64,000 nucleotides of DNA from Cytobacillus solani (GTDB taxonomy: Bacteria > Bacillota > Bacilli > Bacillales > Cytobacillaceae). Shown here in pieces: positions 10,175 to 25,299 of the stretch; the stretch's first letter is position 1; each line of letters starts with the position of its first letter. Below the pieces are notes generated by a model. The model was not told the DNA's origin. It searched no databases and was given only the letters and a program-made list of their open reading frames with translations. A program made the translations under genes and the position numbers. The stretch lies in contig NZ_LJIX01000006.1 of NCBI RefSeq assembly GCF_001420595.1, positions 304,361 to 368,360 on the forward strand, given 5' to 3'.

Positions 10175-11212
10175 ATGGCGAATGCTTATAAACAAGCCGG
10201 TGTGGACATTGAAGCTGGTTACGAAGCGGTTTCCCGTATGAAAAAACATGTGCAAAAGACCATCCGCCCAGGGGTGCTTGGTGGTTTAGGCGGTTTTGGG
10301 GGTATGTTTGATCTATCTGTCTTAAATTTAAAGGAGCCTATACTTGTTTCAGGTACGGACGGTGTCGGAACGAAATTGATGCTTGCCTTTCAGATGGATA
10401 AACACGATACAATCGGGATTGATGCAGTTGCAATGTGTGTAAATGATATTGTTGTACAAGGTGCAGAGCCTTTGTATTTCTTAGATTATATTGCATGCGG
10501 AAAAGCAGAACCAGCTAGAATTGAGGCCATTGTTAAGGGGATTTCTGAAGGCTGTGAACAGGCGGGCTGTGCACTTGTTGGTGGAGAAACGGCGGAAATG
10601 CCAGGCATGTATAGTGAGGAAGAATATGATCTCGCTGGGTTTTCTGTTGGTGCCTGTGAAAAATCACGGCTGGTTGATGGTATAAATATTCAGTCAGGTG
10701 ATGTATTAATTGGTCTAGCTTCCAGTGGCATTCATAGCAACGGATACTCGCTTGTAAGAAAGCTATTTTTTGAGAAAGCAAATATAGCATTAACAGAGTA
10801 TGTGGATGAATTAGGCTGCACGTTAGGGGAGGAGTTGCTGCGCCCGACAAAAATCTACGTAAAATCAATTTTATCTGCATTGGATAAGTTTCCCATTAAA
10901 GGAATGGCCCATATTACTGGCGGTGGATTTATTGAAAATATCCCCCGTATGCTGCCTGAGGGATTAGGTGCTGAACTGATTGAAAGCAACTGGGAGGTGC
11001 CAGCTGTATTCAGGCTGATGGAGGAAATTGGCGGGCTGGATCGTAAGGAAATGTACAATATTTTTAATATGGGAACAGGTATGGTCATTGCAGTAGATGA
11101 GGCAAGAGCAAATGAAGTGATGGCTCATTTTAATAGCTTAGGTGAAAAAGCTTATGTCATTGGTAAAGTAGTAGAGAAACCAGGTGTTGAAATATATAGG
11201 GGTACCCTATGA
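10175..11212 (+). CDS. purM: AIR synthase PurM
   Basis: PurM closes the imidazole ring, turning FGAM into AIR with ATP. The 345-residue protein starts at ATG 10175, behind AGGAGGAAAA (10161-10170). Family motifs seen are GTDGVGTKL near residue 62, [17 protein letters not shown] near 90 and [12 protein letters not shown] near 134. The gene is intact and overlaps purN by 4 bp (ATGA). Because the repeat and hairpin lie just upstream, its transcription may depend on read-through. Confidence 0.97.
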   Translation: MANAYKQAGVDIEAGYEAVSRMKKHVQKTIRPGVLGGLGGFGGMFDLSVLNLKEPILVSGTDGVGTKLMLAFQMDKHDTIGIDAVAMCVNDIVVQGAEPLYFLDYIACGKAEPARIEAIVKGISEGCEQAGCALVGGETAEMPGMYSEEEYDLAGFSVGACEKSRLVDGINIQSGDVLIGLASSGIHSNGYSLVRKLFFEKANIALTEYVDELGCTLGEELLRPTKIYVKSILSALDKFPIKGMAHITGGGFIENIPRMLPEGLGAELIESNWEVPAVFRLMEEIGGLDRKEMYNIFNMGTGMVIAVDEARANEVMAHFNSLGEKAYVIGKVVEKPGVEIYRGTL

Positions 11213-11789
11213 AAAATATCGCCATATTTGCTTCCGGGACCGGCACAAACTTTCAGGCGATTGTAGATGCTGTAAAGACAGATAAGCTATCTGCAGTTAT
11301 TAAGCTGCTCGTCTGTGATCGCCAAGACGCATACAGCATTGAGAGAGCGATAAAAGAAAAAATCCCATCGTTTGTATTTACGGCAAAAGAGTATGCAAGT
11401 AAAGAAGAGTACGAGACAGAGATTTTACAGAGATTAAAAGAATTAGAGATTGATTATGTCGTCCTGGCAGGCTATATGCGCTTAATCGGTCCAACGCTTC
11501 TTAAAAACTACGAGGGCAGGATTATTAATATTCATCCTTCTCTTTTGCCTGCCTTTCCGGGAAAGGATGCCATCGGCCAAGCGCTTAAAGCAAAGGTGAA
11601 GGAGAGCGGTGTATCCATTCATTTCGTTGATGAAGGGATGGATACTGGTCCAATTATTGCACAGCAATCTGTTTCGCTGAGTGAAAATGAAACAATTGAA
11701 AGTCTCCAAGCCAAAATACATGAAATTGAACATAAATTATACCCGCAAGTATTGCAGCGATTATTTACAACTAGTCAGGAGGATAACAA

Positions 11790-11793
<4 letters not shown>
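11209..11793 (+). CDS. purN: Phosphoribosylglycinamide formyltransferase PurN
   Basis: PurN transfers the formyl group of 10-formyltetrahydrofolate to GAR. The 194-residue protein has the N-terminal nucleotide-binding motif [12 protein letters not shown] (about residues 7-18) and the catalytic Asn/His region in [16 protein letters not shown] near residue 105. The catalytic aspartate is expected in the [12 protein letters not shown] block near residue 137. It overlaps purM and purH by 4 bp each, which suggests coupled translation. Confidence 0.97.
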
Positions 11794-14713
<2,920 letters not shown>

Positions 14714-14734
14714 ATGAATCGCTCCTTTTTATGA

Positions 14735-14760
14735 AGCCCCCAATTGATGGGGGCTATTTT
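14735..14760. terminator. Hairpin between purD region and DUF2892 gene
   Basis: AGCCCCC (14735-14741) pairs with GGGGGCT (14749-14755). ATTTT follows on the plus strand, and no T tract follows on the minus strand. It may end residual pur transcripts, or act as an attenuator between the two minus-strand genes. Confidence 0.55.
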
Positions 14761-14768
14761 GAATACAC

Positions 14769-15053
14769 TTACGAAGGGTTATATGGAAGGATATCGCTGA
14801 TTTCGATATCTTCCCCGTTCCCATTTTGGTTCATTGAACCAAGAAGTTCTTGTCTATTTTCAAAAAGAGCGGTTATTGGGCAAAAACGGACAATTCCTTC
14901 AGCCACCTTCATTGCTCCAAGAAATGCTAGGATCATGTATGATTCACGCCAAGGTTTTTTCGTAAGCTTTGCTGTACTGCAAGCCACTAGTGTGAGCCCA
15001 CAAGTAATGCGGATTAATGCATTGACAATCCCGATATTCGGTTTGATATTCAT
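14769..15053 (-). CDS. DUF2892 (YgaP-like) small membrane protein
   Basis: The product has 94 residues and starts at ATG 15053 behind GAGGAGGG. It opens with NIGIVNALIRITCGLTLVA and later has AEGIVRFCPITALF, which together match the DUF2892 family: two membrane helices with a conserved glycine and an FCP motif near the second. A polar tail of about 30 residues (MNQNGNGEDIEISD) follows. Some members are fused to rhodanese domains, but none is present here. Its role is unknown. It is divergent from yerA, and both promoters must lie within 15054-15224. Confidence 0.75.
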   Translation of the reverse strand: MNIKPNIGIVNALIRITCGLTLVACSTAKLTKKPWRESYMILAFLGAMKVAEGIVRFCPITALFENRQELLGSMNQNGNGEDIEISDILPYNPS

Positions 15054-15224
15054 TCCTTTACCCTCCTCTTGAATATTTCATAAACTTTTCTATTTCTTTA
15101 ATGCGTTAAATAGTGAATTATGGTAATATAAAACAAACTATGAAAGGGCTTTCTTGTTTGATTTATAGCCATTTTAACTAATAACAAATACAGATAAATA
15201 AAGAAACTAGAGGGAGGGATTCTT

Positions 15225-16967
15225 GTGCTGGAACAGCGTTACCGTTGGAAAAACAAATATTTACGTGATCATGTTTCTGTATTAGATGGAAAACTTTCCC
15301 CGACGCTATTACTGAAAAATGCACGTTATCTTAATCAAGCATTTCGTAAGTGGATGACGGCAAATATTTGGATATATAATGACCGCATCGTTTATGTGGG
15401 GGAAATGCTGCCTGTAACCATCAAAAATTGTGAAGTTGTGGATTGTGAAGGCTTAATGCTTGTTCCAGGTTATATAGAGCCCCATGCCCACCCGTTTCAA
15501 TTATATAATCCCCATTCGTTTGCGAGCTATGCATCTCAGTTTGGTACAACGACGCTAATTAATGATAATATGGTCCTTGCATTGCAGATGGATAAAAATA
15601 GAGCGTTCTCTTTTTTAAGTGAATTAAGGAATCTTCCTTCAACTATGTATTGGTGGTGCAGATTTGATGCACAAACAGAAATTCAAAATGAAGAGGTGAT
15701 CTTTTCTCATCGGAATGTAAAATCATGGCTTGAACATGAGGCTGTTCTTCAGGGAGGAGAACTGACAGCCTGGCCGAAATTATTAGCTGGCGATGACTTA
15801 ATGCTTCATTGGATACAGGAAGCGAAGAGAATGAGAAAGAAAATTGAAGGCCATTTTCCGGGTGCATCAGAAAAAACGTTGGCAAAATTAATGCTGCTTG
15901 GGGCAGATTGTGATCATGAAGCGATGACCGGGAAGGAAGTATATAACCGGTTAATGCAAGGCTACACCGTATCTTTACGATATTCTTCGATCCGTCCAGA
16001 TTTGCCGGTACTTCTGGATGAAATGCATGAGCTTGGAATTGATTATTATGATCAAATGATTTTTACAACGGATGGTTCTTCCTCTTCCTTCTATGAGCAG
16101 GGAATGATTGATCATATGATTCGGATTGCGATTGAAAAGGGTGTTCCGGTGATTGATGCCTATAATATGGGGACGATTAATATTGCTCGTTATTATCAAA
16201 TCAATCATCTTCATGGAGCGATTGCAACCGGAAGAGTGGCGAATATAAATTTCCTTTATTCTGAAACAGACCCGACACCCATTTCCGTACTGGCTAAGGG
16301 GAAATGGGTGAAAAAGGATGGACTGCCATTGGATGCTTATCCCGATATTTCTTGGGGAGATAAGGGGTTTGAACCTTTAACGATAAATTGGAATCTTTAT
16401 CCGGAAGATTTGCAGTTCTCAATGCCATTCGGGATAAAAATGGAAAACGCAGTCATTACAAAACCATATTCCATATCGATTGATGCCTCAGTTGATCGGT
16501 TGAATGATACGAACGATGAATGTTTTTTCGTGTTAATTGATAAAAATGGCCGATGGCGGATGAATACATTATTAAAGGGATTTGCTGATCGTTTAGATGG
16601 TTTAGCGAGCTCGTTTTCTAATACTGGTGATATTATACTAATCGGCAAAAACAAGGAAGACATGATGAAGGCTTTTTATCGAATGAAGGAGCTTGGAGGA
16701 GGCATCGTTGTTTCTGACAAAGGGGAAATTGTTCAAGAAATTCCTCTAAAAGTCAAAGGTGTAATGTCTGATCAAAAAGTTGAAACGTTAATTGAACAAG
16801 AAAAGAAACTTCTTGTCTATTTGAGAGAAAGAGGCTATCAATTTTCTGATCCGATTTATTCACTTTTATTTTTTTCATCCACTCATTTGCCGTATATTCG
16901 GATCACTCAGCAAGGAATGTATGATGTGATGAATAAAACAGTACTCTTTCCAACGATAATGCGTTAA
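15225..16967 (+). CDS. yerA: Adenine deaminase-like amidohydrolase YerA
   Basis: This 580-residue protein of the amidohydrolase superfamily starts at GTG 15225 behind AGAGGGAGGG. It has the metal-binding motif PGYIEPHAHP near residue 82, a later catalytic aspartate in FTTDGSSSS near residue 282, and GTINIARYY with HGAIATGRVA, typical of the adenine deaminase family. A C-terminal domain of about 170 residues corresponds to the adenine deaminase C-terminal domain. True adenine deaminases usually have two aspartates where this has DG, so the substrate may differ. An extended -10-like TGGTAATAT lies at about 15120-15128. In B. subtilis the homologue opens the same yer gene run. Confidence 0.85.
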   Translation: MLEQRYRWKNKYLRDHVSVLDGKLSPTLLLKNARYLNQAFRKWMTANIWIYNDRIVYVGEMLPVTIKNCEVVDCEGLMLVPGYIEPHAHPFQLYNPHSFASYASQFGTTTLINDNMVLALQMDKNRAFSFLSELRNLPSTMYWWCRFDAQTEIQNEEVIFSHRNVKSWLEHEAVLQGGELTAWPKLLAGDDLMLHWIQEAKRMRKKIEGHFPGASEKTLAKLMLLGADCDHEAMTGKEVYNRLMQGYTVSLRYSSIRPDLPVLLDEMHELGIDYYDQMIFTTDGSSSSFYEQGMIDHMIRIAIEKGVPVIDAYNMGTINIARYYQINHLHGAIATGRVANINFLYSETDPTPISVLAKGKWVKKDGLPLDAYPDISWGDKGFEPLTINWNLYPEDLQFSMPFGIKMENAVITKPYSISIDASVDRLNDTNDECFFVLIDKNGRWRMNTLLKGFADRLDGLASSFSNTGDIILIGKNKEDMMKAFYRMKELGGGIVVSDKGEIVQEIPLKVKGVMSDQKVETLIEQEKKLLVYLRERGYQFSDPIYSLLFFSSTHLPYIRITQQGMYDVMNKTVLFPTIMR

Positions 16968-17075
16968 AATATAAAAGAGTTTGATGATTTACCAATACGT
17001 ATCATGAAATTGATTCATTAATTTTGCAACATATTCAGCTTAAATAAACGACGAGATCAAATACCGAGGTGCTCT

Positions 17076-18137
17076 ATGTTTAATAGATGGATGGCTGTTT
17101 CAATTGCTGTCTTACTCTTAATTGCAGGCTGCAGCAAAAATGATCATACAGCCGTTGAAAATGAAGATGAATTGAATGAGATTCCGGAAGAAGAATCTAT
17201 TGTGGATTCTAGTGAAGAAGATCTTCCTTATCAATTTCCGTTAACTGGTGTTGGGACAGAAAGTAAATCGGATAGCCGAGCGGTTGCGGTTATGATCAAT
17301 AATGATCCGAAAGCCCGTCCGCAATCAGGACTTGAGAAAGCAGATATCGTTTATGAATTATTGGCGGAAGGAAATATAACGCGATTTCTTGCTATTTACC
17401 AGAGTGAACAGCCAGAGAAAATTGGTCCTATACGAAGCGCAAGGGATTATTATATTGAGTTAGCAAAAGGGTATGACAGTCTATATATTGCCCATGGGTA
17501 TAGTCCAGAGGCGAAGGATATGCTTGATAAAGGCTATATTGATAACTTAAATGGGATTACCTATGATGGAACACTTTTTAAGCGTGCAAGTTTCCGGAAG
17601 GCTCCTCATAATTCTTATATTTCATTTGAAAATATCCTTAAGGGAGCAGAGAAAAGAAGCTATGAAATGGATGATGCACCATCTGCGCTTACTTTCTTGA
17701 ATGAAAGTGAGTTAGAAAATCTAAATGGAGAAGAAGCACTATCGGTTATGGTATCCTATTTTAACAGCAATATTTTTAATTCCATTTATGAATATGATGA
17801 AGAGCTTGAAAAGTATAAACGGTATACAAATGGAGAACTGACTAAGGACTATGAGTCCGAAGAGCCAGTATTGCTGGATAATATTTTTATTGTCGAAACT
17901 GATCATAAAGTGATTGATAATGCAGGGCGCAGAAAGATTGATTTAACTTCAGGCGGCAGGGCGTATTTACTTCAAAAAGGGAAATGGAAAGAAGTAAAAT
18001 GGGAAAATGTCGATGGGAAAATTCTGCCTGTCATAAATGGAAAACAAGCAGGGCTTGTACCCGGAAGGACTTGGATTAATATCATTCCTTCAAGCCCTGG
18101 TCTTGAACAAACGGTTTCTTTTGATGTAAAGGAATAG
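17076..18137 (+). CDS. yerB: DUF3048 lipoprotein YerB
   Basis: The 353-residue precursor has a lipoprotein signal peptide with lipobox IAGC, cysteine at about residue 19. An acidic linker of about 30 residues follows. The DUF3048 region begins with PLTGVG; AVMINNDPKARPQSGLEKAD lies near residue 69 and IGPIRSARDYY near 112. The C-terminal part (about 220-353) matches the second DUF3048 domain. The protein should be anchored on the outer face of the membrane; its function is unknown. It is followed by yerC after 26 bp, probably in one transcript. Confidence 0.88.
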   Translation: MFNRWMAVSIAVLLLIAGCSKNDHTAVENEDELNEIPEEESIVDSSEEDLPYQFPLTGVGTESKSDSRAVAVMINNDPKARPQSGLEKADIVYELLAEGNITRFLAIYQSEQPEKIGPIRSARDYYIELAKGYDSLYIAHGYSPEAKDMLDKGYIDNLNGITYDGTLFKRASFRKAPHNSYISFENILKGAEKRSYEMDDAPSALTFLNESELENLNGEEALSVMVSYFNSNIFNSIYEYDEELEKYKRYTNGELTKDYESEEPVLLDNIFIVETDHKVIDNAGRRKIDLTSGGRAYLLQKGKWKEVKWENVDGKILPVINGKQAGLVPGRTWINIIPSSPGLEQTVSFDVKE

Positions 18138-18163
18138 TAATTTTATACAAAGGGGATACATGC

Positions 18164-18475
18164 ATGCAAATTGATAAACTAAGAGGAAAAGAACTCGATC
18201 AGCTTTTTAATTCAATTTTGTCATTAAATGATTTAGAAGAATGCTATCGTTTCTTCGATGATTTATGTACGGTCAATGAGATTCAATCCCTTGCCCAGCG
18301 GCTAGAGGTTGCCCGCATGCTCCGCGAAGGGAAAACCTATCATAAAATTGAAACAGAAACTGGAGCAAGTACAGCAACAATTTCTCGCGTCAAGCGCTGC
18401 TTAAACTACGGAAATGACGCATATGAAATGGCATTAGAACGGATAAAGAAAGAAGATGCAGAAACAGCAGAATAA
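18164..18475 (+). CDS. yerC: YerC/YecD family TrpR-related DNA-binding protein
   Basis: The product has 103 residues. The middle (about residues 36-85) forms the TrpR-like helix-turn-helix, with EIQSLAQRLEVARMLREGKT followed by ETGASTATISRVKRCL. It belongs to the family represented by B. subtilis YerC, thought to be a regulator, although its ligand and targets are not known to me. ATG 18164 lies 8 bp after AAAGGGG. A terminator follows at 18545, so yerA-yerB-yerC probably forms a unit. Confidence 0.9.
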   Translation: MQIDKLRGKELDQLFNSILSLNDLEECYRFFDDLCTVNEIQSLAQRLEVARMLREGKTYHKIETETGASTATISRVKRCLNYGNDAYEMALERIKKEDAETAE

Positions 18476-18544
18476 TTTATGGGTAGGACAGACTTGCAAA
18501 GGTGAAGTCAGTTTATAAATGTCTGTTAGCAGGTTAAGCGAAGA

Positions 18545-18577
18545 AAGCTTGGAACATTCGTTGTTTCAGGCTTTTTT
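18545..18577 (+). terminator. Terminator after yerC
   Basis: AAGCTTGGAAC (18545-18555) pairs with GTTTCAGGCTT (18563-18573), nine Watson-Crick and two G-T pairs, followed by T residues to 18577. Confidence 0.65.
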
Positions 18578-18838
18578 GATTTTCTTGTAAACCCATAGAA
18601 AAAGGTCACTCATAATAGGAATGAAGACCAAAATTGCTCAGGCCGCCGAAAAAAAGTCTTTCATAAGTGAGAGGAAGTCCCAACTTGAACCGTACATCAT
18701 ACAGGTTAAAGAACCACCCCTTCCTGCCAGTTCCTCTTATGATTGTCAGTGCAAATCAAGGCGTCTGCGCTTTACTTTTTTCATCATTATACTAATGATA
18801 TAATGGTGAAATGGAATGATAGAATGGGGGAAGTATGG
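18578..18838. other. Intergenic region before pcrB with a long inverted repeat
   Basis: TCATAAGTGAGAGGAA (18661-18676) and TTCCTCTTATGA (about 18731-18742) can form a long hairpin around about 55 bp. Just downstream, ATCAAGGCGTCTGCGCT (about 18758-18774) resembles the right end of the family A repeat (ATCAAGGCGCTTGCGCT), so this may be a diverged copy. TATAAT at 18799-18804 is a possible -10 box for pcrB. Confidence 0.4.
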
Positions 18839-19546
18839 ATGTATAATGTCCGCGAGTGGCGACATGTGTTTAAACTCGATCCGAATAAAAGTATTTCTGA
18901 TGAACACTTAGAAATGATTTGTGAATCAGGAACAGATGCGATAATTGTTGGTGGAACGGATGGCGTTACTTTAGAAAAGGTGCTTGATTTAATGTCACGA
19001 GTCCGCAGGTATACAGTTCCTTGCGCACTTGAGGTATCTGCGATTGATTCAATTACACCAGGATTTGATTTCTACTTTATTCCGACTGTTTTAAATAGTA
19101 CGGATACAAAATGGATTACAGGGCTTCATCATGAGGCAGTTAAAGAATTTGGCGAAGTGATGAATTGGGAAGAAATTTTAGTCCAAGGCTATTGTATTCT
19201 TAATGAAGAGTGCAAGGCAGCCCAACTTACGAATGCGAAGACAGCATTATCAATAGATGAGGTTAAAGCATATGCGATGATGGCAGAAAAAATGTTCCAG
19301 CTGCCGATTTTTTATCTAGAATATAGTGGAACATATGGCGATCCAGCAACAGTATCTGAAGTGAAAAAAATATTAGAGAAGACTACTTTGTTTTACGGCG
19401 GTGGGATTGAAACAGCAGAGCAGGCGAAGGAAATGGCTGCGGCTTCAGATGTCATAGTCGTTGGAAACATTATATATACAGATGTAAGTGCTGCACTTAA
19501 AACAGTACCCGCAGTAAAAAGTACACCTCTCGGACAAATTAGTTAG
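18839..19546 (+). CDS. pcrB: Heptaprenylglyceryl phosphate synthase PcrB
   Basis: PcrB is a TIM-barrel prenyltransferase that joins heptaprenyl diphosphate to sn-glycerol-1-phosphate, making an archaeal-type ether lipid precursor. I place the start at ATG 18839 (235 residues, [15 protein letters not shown]), behind GGGGGAAG; a longer frame from 18743 lacks family similarity. Visible motifs are [14 protein letters not shown] near residue 30, [11 protein letters not shown] near 161 and [11 protein letters not shown] with VVGNIIY towards the end, which hold the phosphate. It stands upstream of pcrA-ligA as in B. subtilis, with a gap of 113 bp. Confidence 0.94.
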   Translation: MYNVREWRHVFKLDPNKSISDEHLEMICESGTDAIIVGGTDGVTLEKVLDLMSRVRRYTVPCALEVSAIDSITPGFDFYFIPTVLNSTDTKWITGLHHEAVKEFGEVMNWEEILVQGYCILNEECKAAQLTNAKTALSIDEVKAYAMMAEKMFQLPIFYLEYSGTYGDPATVSEVKKILEKTTLFYGGGIETAEQAKEMAAASDVIVVGNIIYTDVSAALKTVPAVKSTPLGQIS

Positions 19547-19659
19547 GTTTGTGTGTGAGAAATTTTATAAAAAAACTCTTTTATAGAACTTGATTCGTAA
19601 TAGAAGAAGATTTAGAATCAATTCAAGAACATATGTTTGTATGGTGGTGAAGAAAGTCG

Positions 19660-21885
19660 ATGAATTATTTATCAGATAAACTATTAAATGGATTGAATCC
19701 ACAGCAGCAGCATGCGGTAAAGGCAACAGATGGCCCCCTTTTGATCATGGCAGGGGCAGGCAGTGGAAAGACAAGAGTATTAACTCATCGAATCGCTTAT
19801 TTAATGGTTGAAAAAGGGGTAAACCCTTATAATATTTTGGCGATTACTTTTACAAATAAAGCGGCAAGAGAGATGAGAGAACGGATTCAAAGAATGATGG
19901 GTGGAGCAGCGGATGAAATTTGGATTTCTACCTTTCACTCGATGTGTGTACGAATTTTAAGAAGAGATATTGATCGGCTTGGTTTTAACCGGAATTTCAC
20001 AATTCTCGATACGACGGATCAGCAATCAGTTATTAAATCAATATTAAAGGATAAAAACCTTGATCCGAAAAAGTTTGATCCTCGTGCAATACTCGGATCA
20101 ATCAGCTCAGCAAAAAATGAGTTAACAACACCTGAGGAATTCGCAAAAACGGCAGGCGACTATTTTCAGAATGTAATCAGTGATGTGTATACTGAATACC
20201 AGAAAAGATTGAGAAGAAATCACGCATTAGATTTCGATGATCTAATTATGACAACGATTCAGTTATTTCAGCGGGTGCCAGAAGTACTTGAATATTATCA
20301 GCGCAAATTCCAGTATATTCACGTGGATGAGTATCAGGATACGAACAGGGCTCAATATATGCTTGTAAAGTTTCTTGCTGCACGTTTTAGAAATCTTTGT
20401 GTTGTTGGTGATTCAGACCAATCCATTTATCGCTGGCGAGGGGCCGATATTGCCAACATCCTCTCATTTGAGAAGGATTACTCAAATGCACAGGTCATTT
20501 TGCTCGAGCAAAACTACCGTTCCACCAAAAGAATTCTTCAAGCAGCCAATGAAGTCATCGGAAGGAATATGAATCGAAAGCCGAAAAATCTTTGGACGGA
20601 GAATTTGGAAGGAAATAAAATCTTCTATTACCGAGCAGATAGTGAACAAGGTGAGGCACAATTTGTTGTTGGAAAAATTAAAGAATTGATGCGTGAAGGG
20701 AATCGAAATCTATCTGATATCGCCATTTTATATCGAACGAATGCACAATCACGTGTGATGGAGGAAGTGCTTCTAAAATCGAATATGGAGTACTCAATTG
20801 TTGGCGGAATCAAGTTCTATGATCGAAAAGAGATTAAGGATATTCTTGCCTACTTGCGTTTAATTGCCAATCCTGATGATGATATCAGCCTTCAAAGGAT
20901 CATTAATGTACCAAAGCGTGGAATCGGCTCTGGTTCCATTGATAAGATTGCCAATTTCGCTTTGCTCCATGAAATGACAATGTTTGATGCGCTGGATTCA
21001 ATCGATCTAATTGGTCTAAGTCCAAAAATAACAAAAGCAGCAGCTGAATTTAGAGATCTAATCAAAAGTTATACTCGAATGCAGGAATACCTTTCTGTAA
21101 CAGAGCTTGTCGAGGAAATATTGGAGAAATCAGGCTACAGAGAAATGCTTGTTGCGGAAAAATCAATTGAAGCGCAGAGCCGACTTGAAAACCTGGAAGA
21201 ATTTCTTTCCGTGACTAAAAATTTTGAAGAAGGCAGTGAAGACAAAAGCCTTGTTGCTTTTTTAACCGATTTGGCACTTGTCGCAGATATTGATAAGTTA
21301 GATGATGATGGAGAAAAAGCGGATGCAGTTGTACTAATGACCCTTCATTCAGCAAAAGGACTGGAATTCCCAGTTGTCTTTTTAATTGGTTTAGAGGAAG
21401 GGGTATTTCCTCACAGCCGCTCTTTAATGGAAGAAGCGGAAATGGAAGAAGAGCGCCGTCTCGCCTATGTAGGAATCACAAGAGCGGAGGAAGAACTGTT
21501 TATTACAAACGCTCAGATGCGTACATTGTTCGGACGAACAAATATGAATCTGCCATCACGCTTTATTAAAGAAATTCCTGAAGAACTATTAGACGGCGTG
21601 CAGCCTGCTCAAAAAACTGCTTCACCTTTTGGAGCTTCATCATTTGGCACTGCATCTTCAAGACAGCCGCAAAGAAAGCCAGTTATTCGCCCTGCGATGA
21701 ATACAACTGGCGGGGATGAACTCGGCTGGAAGGTTGGCGATAAGGCAGTTCACGGCAAATGGGGAACAGGGACAGTTGTTAGTGTTAAAGGAGATGGAGA
21801 GAGCACCGAACTTGATATTGCTTTTCCAAAACCAATCGGCATTAAAAGGTTACTGGCTAAATTTGCACCGATTACAAAAGGCTAA
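19660..21885 (+). CDS. pcrA: ATP-dependent DNA helicase PcrA
   Basis: PcrA is the essential UvrD/Rep-type 3'-5' helicase of Firmicutes, active in repair and rolling-circle replication. The 741-residue protein has the Walker A motif AGAGSGKT near residue 32, motif II DEYQDTN near residue 223, motif III region [16 protein letters not shown] near 248 and motif V/VI region [14 protein letters not shown] to [11 protein letters not shown] near 560-610. The C-terminal tail (about 670-741) has the [18 protein letters not shown] block that binds RNA polymerase in this family. ATG 19660 follows GGTGGTGAAG. ligA begins 24 bp downstream. Confidence 0.97.
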   Translation: MNYLSDKLLNGLNPQQQHAVKATDGPLLIMAGAGSGKTRVLTHRIAYLMVEKGVNPYNILAITFTNKAAREMRERIQRMMGGAADEIWISTFHSMCVRILRRDIDRLGFNRNFTILDTTDQQSVIKSILKDKNLDPKKFDPRAILGSISSAKNELTTPEEFAKTAGDYFQNVISDVYTEYQKRLRRNHALDFDDLIMTTIQLFQRVPEVLEYYQRKFQYIHVDEYQDTNRAQYMLVKFLAARFRNLCVVGDSDQSIYRWRGADIANILSFEKDYSNAQVILLEQNYRSTKRILQAANEVIGRNMNRKPKNLWTENLEGNKIFYYRADSEQGEAQFVVGKIKELMREGNRNLSDIAILYRTNAQSRVMEEVLLKSNMEYSIVGGIKFYDRKEIKDILAYLRLIANPDDDISLQRIINVPKRGIGSGSIDKIANFALLHEMTMFDALDSIDLIGLSPKITKAAAEFRDLIKSYTRMQEYLSVTELVEEILEKSGYREMLVAEKSIEAQSRLENLEEFLSVTKNFEEGSEDKSLVAFLTDLALVADIDKLDDDGEKADAVVLMTLHSAKGLEFPVVFLIGLEEGVFPHSRSLMEEAEMEEERRLAYVGITRAEEELFITNAQMRTLFGRTNMNLPSRFIKEIPEELLDGVQPAQKTASPFGASSFGTASSRQPQRKPVIRPAMNTTGGDELGWKVGDKAVHGKWGTGTVVSVKGDGESTELDIAFPKPIGIKRLLAKFAPITKG

Positions 21886-23916
<2,031 letters not shown>

Positions 23917-23930
23917 GAGGTGGAAATGCC

Positions 23931-25079
23931 ATGAAGAAAATAATAATGCTATCTCTGTCTCTTGTTCTTCTGCTTACAGGCTGTGCGCCGAACTTTAATA
24001 AGCAGGAGGAGGTCGTTCAGGATAAAGGAGACGCAAAAGAGAAAGCGATCATACCAAACTACAAAATTTCAGATAATTACTATCAAACAATTCTGCCTTT
24101 CAAACCAAGTAAGTCAAGAGGGCTTGTCGTTAATAATATTAATTCGAAATTTAATCTTACTGAATTTGAGACAGGGCTAATGAGAGTGGCTCAGAATATG
24201 TATGATACAGATAAATATGTATTTCAAGAAGGGCAATTTATAGAAAGCGATCAAGTACGTCTTTGGCTAAATCGCAAGTATTCGGCTGCACAATTAAAGG
24301 AAAAAAAATTAGAGGAAGAAGACAACCTCGGTCTTAATCCTCTTGATAATGGAAAAGAAGAAACACCAAAATATCTTGCACATATTTTAGAGCATGATTA
24401 TTATGAGAAAATTGAAGAGGGAAAATATAAATTAGGTGGAGTAGTTGTTGGTCTAGCCTTGAACTCGGTATATTATTATCAAAAAGTTCAATTCGGCGCT
24501 TGGTATGAAACGAAAATTGATCATGCAGAGCTAGAAAAAGAAGGAAAAAAGCTTGCCGATGAAGTATTAAAGCGATTACGTAAAATAGATAAATTAAAGG
24601 ATGTTCCTATTACAATTGCTTTATTTGAACAACAAAGCAGGACATCCGTTGTTCCGGGTACTTTCTTTACCTATGCGAATGCAGAAAAGGGAAGTGCCAA
24701 TCTTGGAGGCTGGGAAAAGGTAAATGAGAAATACCTCCAATTCCCATCAACAGAAGCATCGGAGAGCTATCGAGACGATGCAAATGCTTTTCTCAATTTT
24801 AAACAGGATGTAGAAGCCTATTTTCCTAATTTTAATGGAGTAATAGGGAAGGCTTTTTATGCAGATGGACAACTTCAGGAGCTTAATATTAGTATTCCTA
24901 TTCAATTCTATGGAAAAGCAGAAGGAATTGGCTTCACACAATATGTGACCGCCCTTGTTGTGAAGCATTTTCCTGCTTATATTTCTGTGCAAGTGGAAAT
25001 TTCATCAGTGAATGGTCCAGAAGGGCTTATTGTCCGTAAAGCAGATCAAAACGAGCCATTTGTTCATATATATCAATAA
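23931..25079 (+). CDS. camS: CamS family sex pheromone lipoprotein (YerH)
   Basis: This 382-residue precursor starts at ATG 23931 behind AGAGGTGG. Its lipoprotein signal peptide ends in LLTGC, with the lipid-modified cysteine at about residue 18. The mature protein matches the CamS family (B. subtilis YerH), with the stretch YYQTILPFKPSKSRGLVVNN near residue 53. In staphylococci the CamS signal peptide can be processed to a conjugation pheromone; whether this one has such a role is unknown. It is the last gene of the pcrA-ligA-camS run, closed by a hairpin at 25083. Confidence 0.9.
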   Translation: MKKIIMLSLSLVLLLTGCAPNFNKQEEVVQDKGDAKEKAIIPNYKISDNYYQTILPFKPSKSRGLVVNNINSKFNLTEFETGLMRVAQNMYDTDKYVFQEGQFIESDQVRLWLNRKYSAAQLKEKKLEEEDNLGLNPLDNGKEETPKYLAHILEHDYYEKIEEGKYKLGGVVVGLALNSVYYYQKVQFGAWYETKIDHAELEKEGKKLADEVLKRLRKIDKLKDVPITIALFEQQSRTSVVPGTFFTYANAEKGSANLGGWEKVNEKYLQFPSTEASESYRDDANAFLNFKQDVEAYFPNFNGVIGKAFYADGQLQELNISIPIQFYGKAEGIGFTQYVTALVVKHFPAYISVQVEISSVNGPEGLIVRKADQNEPFVHIYQ

Positions 25080-25082
25080 GAA

Positions 25083-25132
25083 AATTGGAGATAATATGAC
25101 TGATTGTAAGAATCACACTATTATCTCCAATT
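25083..25132 (+). terminator. Hairpin after camS
   Basis: AATTGGAGATAATA (25083-25096) pairs perfectly with TATTATCTCCAATT (25119-25132) around a 22-nt loop. The following T run is poor (ATTAG), so termination may be partial or Rho-like. Confidence 0.55.
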
Positions 25133-25299
25133 ATTAGTGTAGTATAGTATTCATTTACACAGAATGTTTGAAGTAGTGAAATGAAACATGATAAGATAAG
25201 CTTGTTGGATTGGGAGCCTTTTTAAGAGATATACTAATACTTAAAAGGGATAGCATCTGGTAAAAAGGGTGTAGTATTAATACATAGGAGGCGGAAACT

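Noticed and set aside
9997-10191. Open frame of 64 codons before purM
   Set aside because: It is made of the family A repeat and overlaps the purM start.
25133-25299. Sigma-54 (SigL) promoter for rocA
   Set aside because: No TGGCAC-N5-TTGCW pattern with correct spacing could be found.
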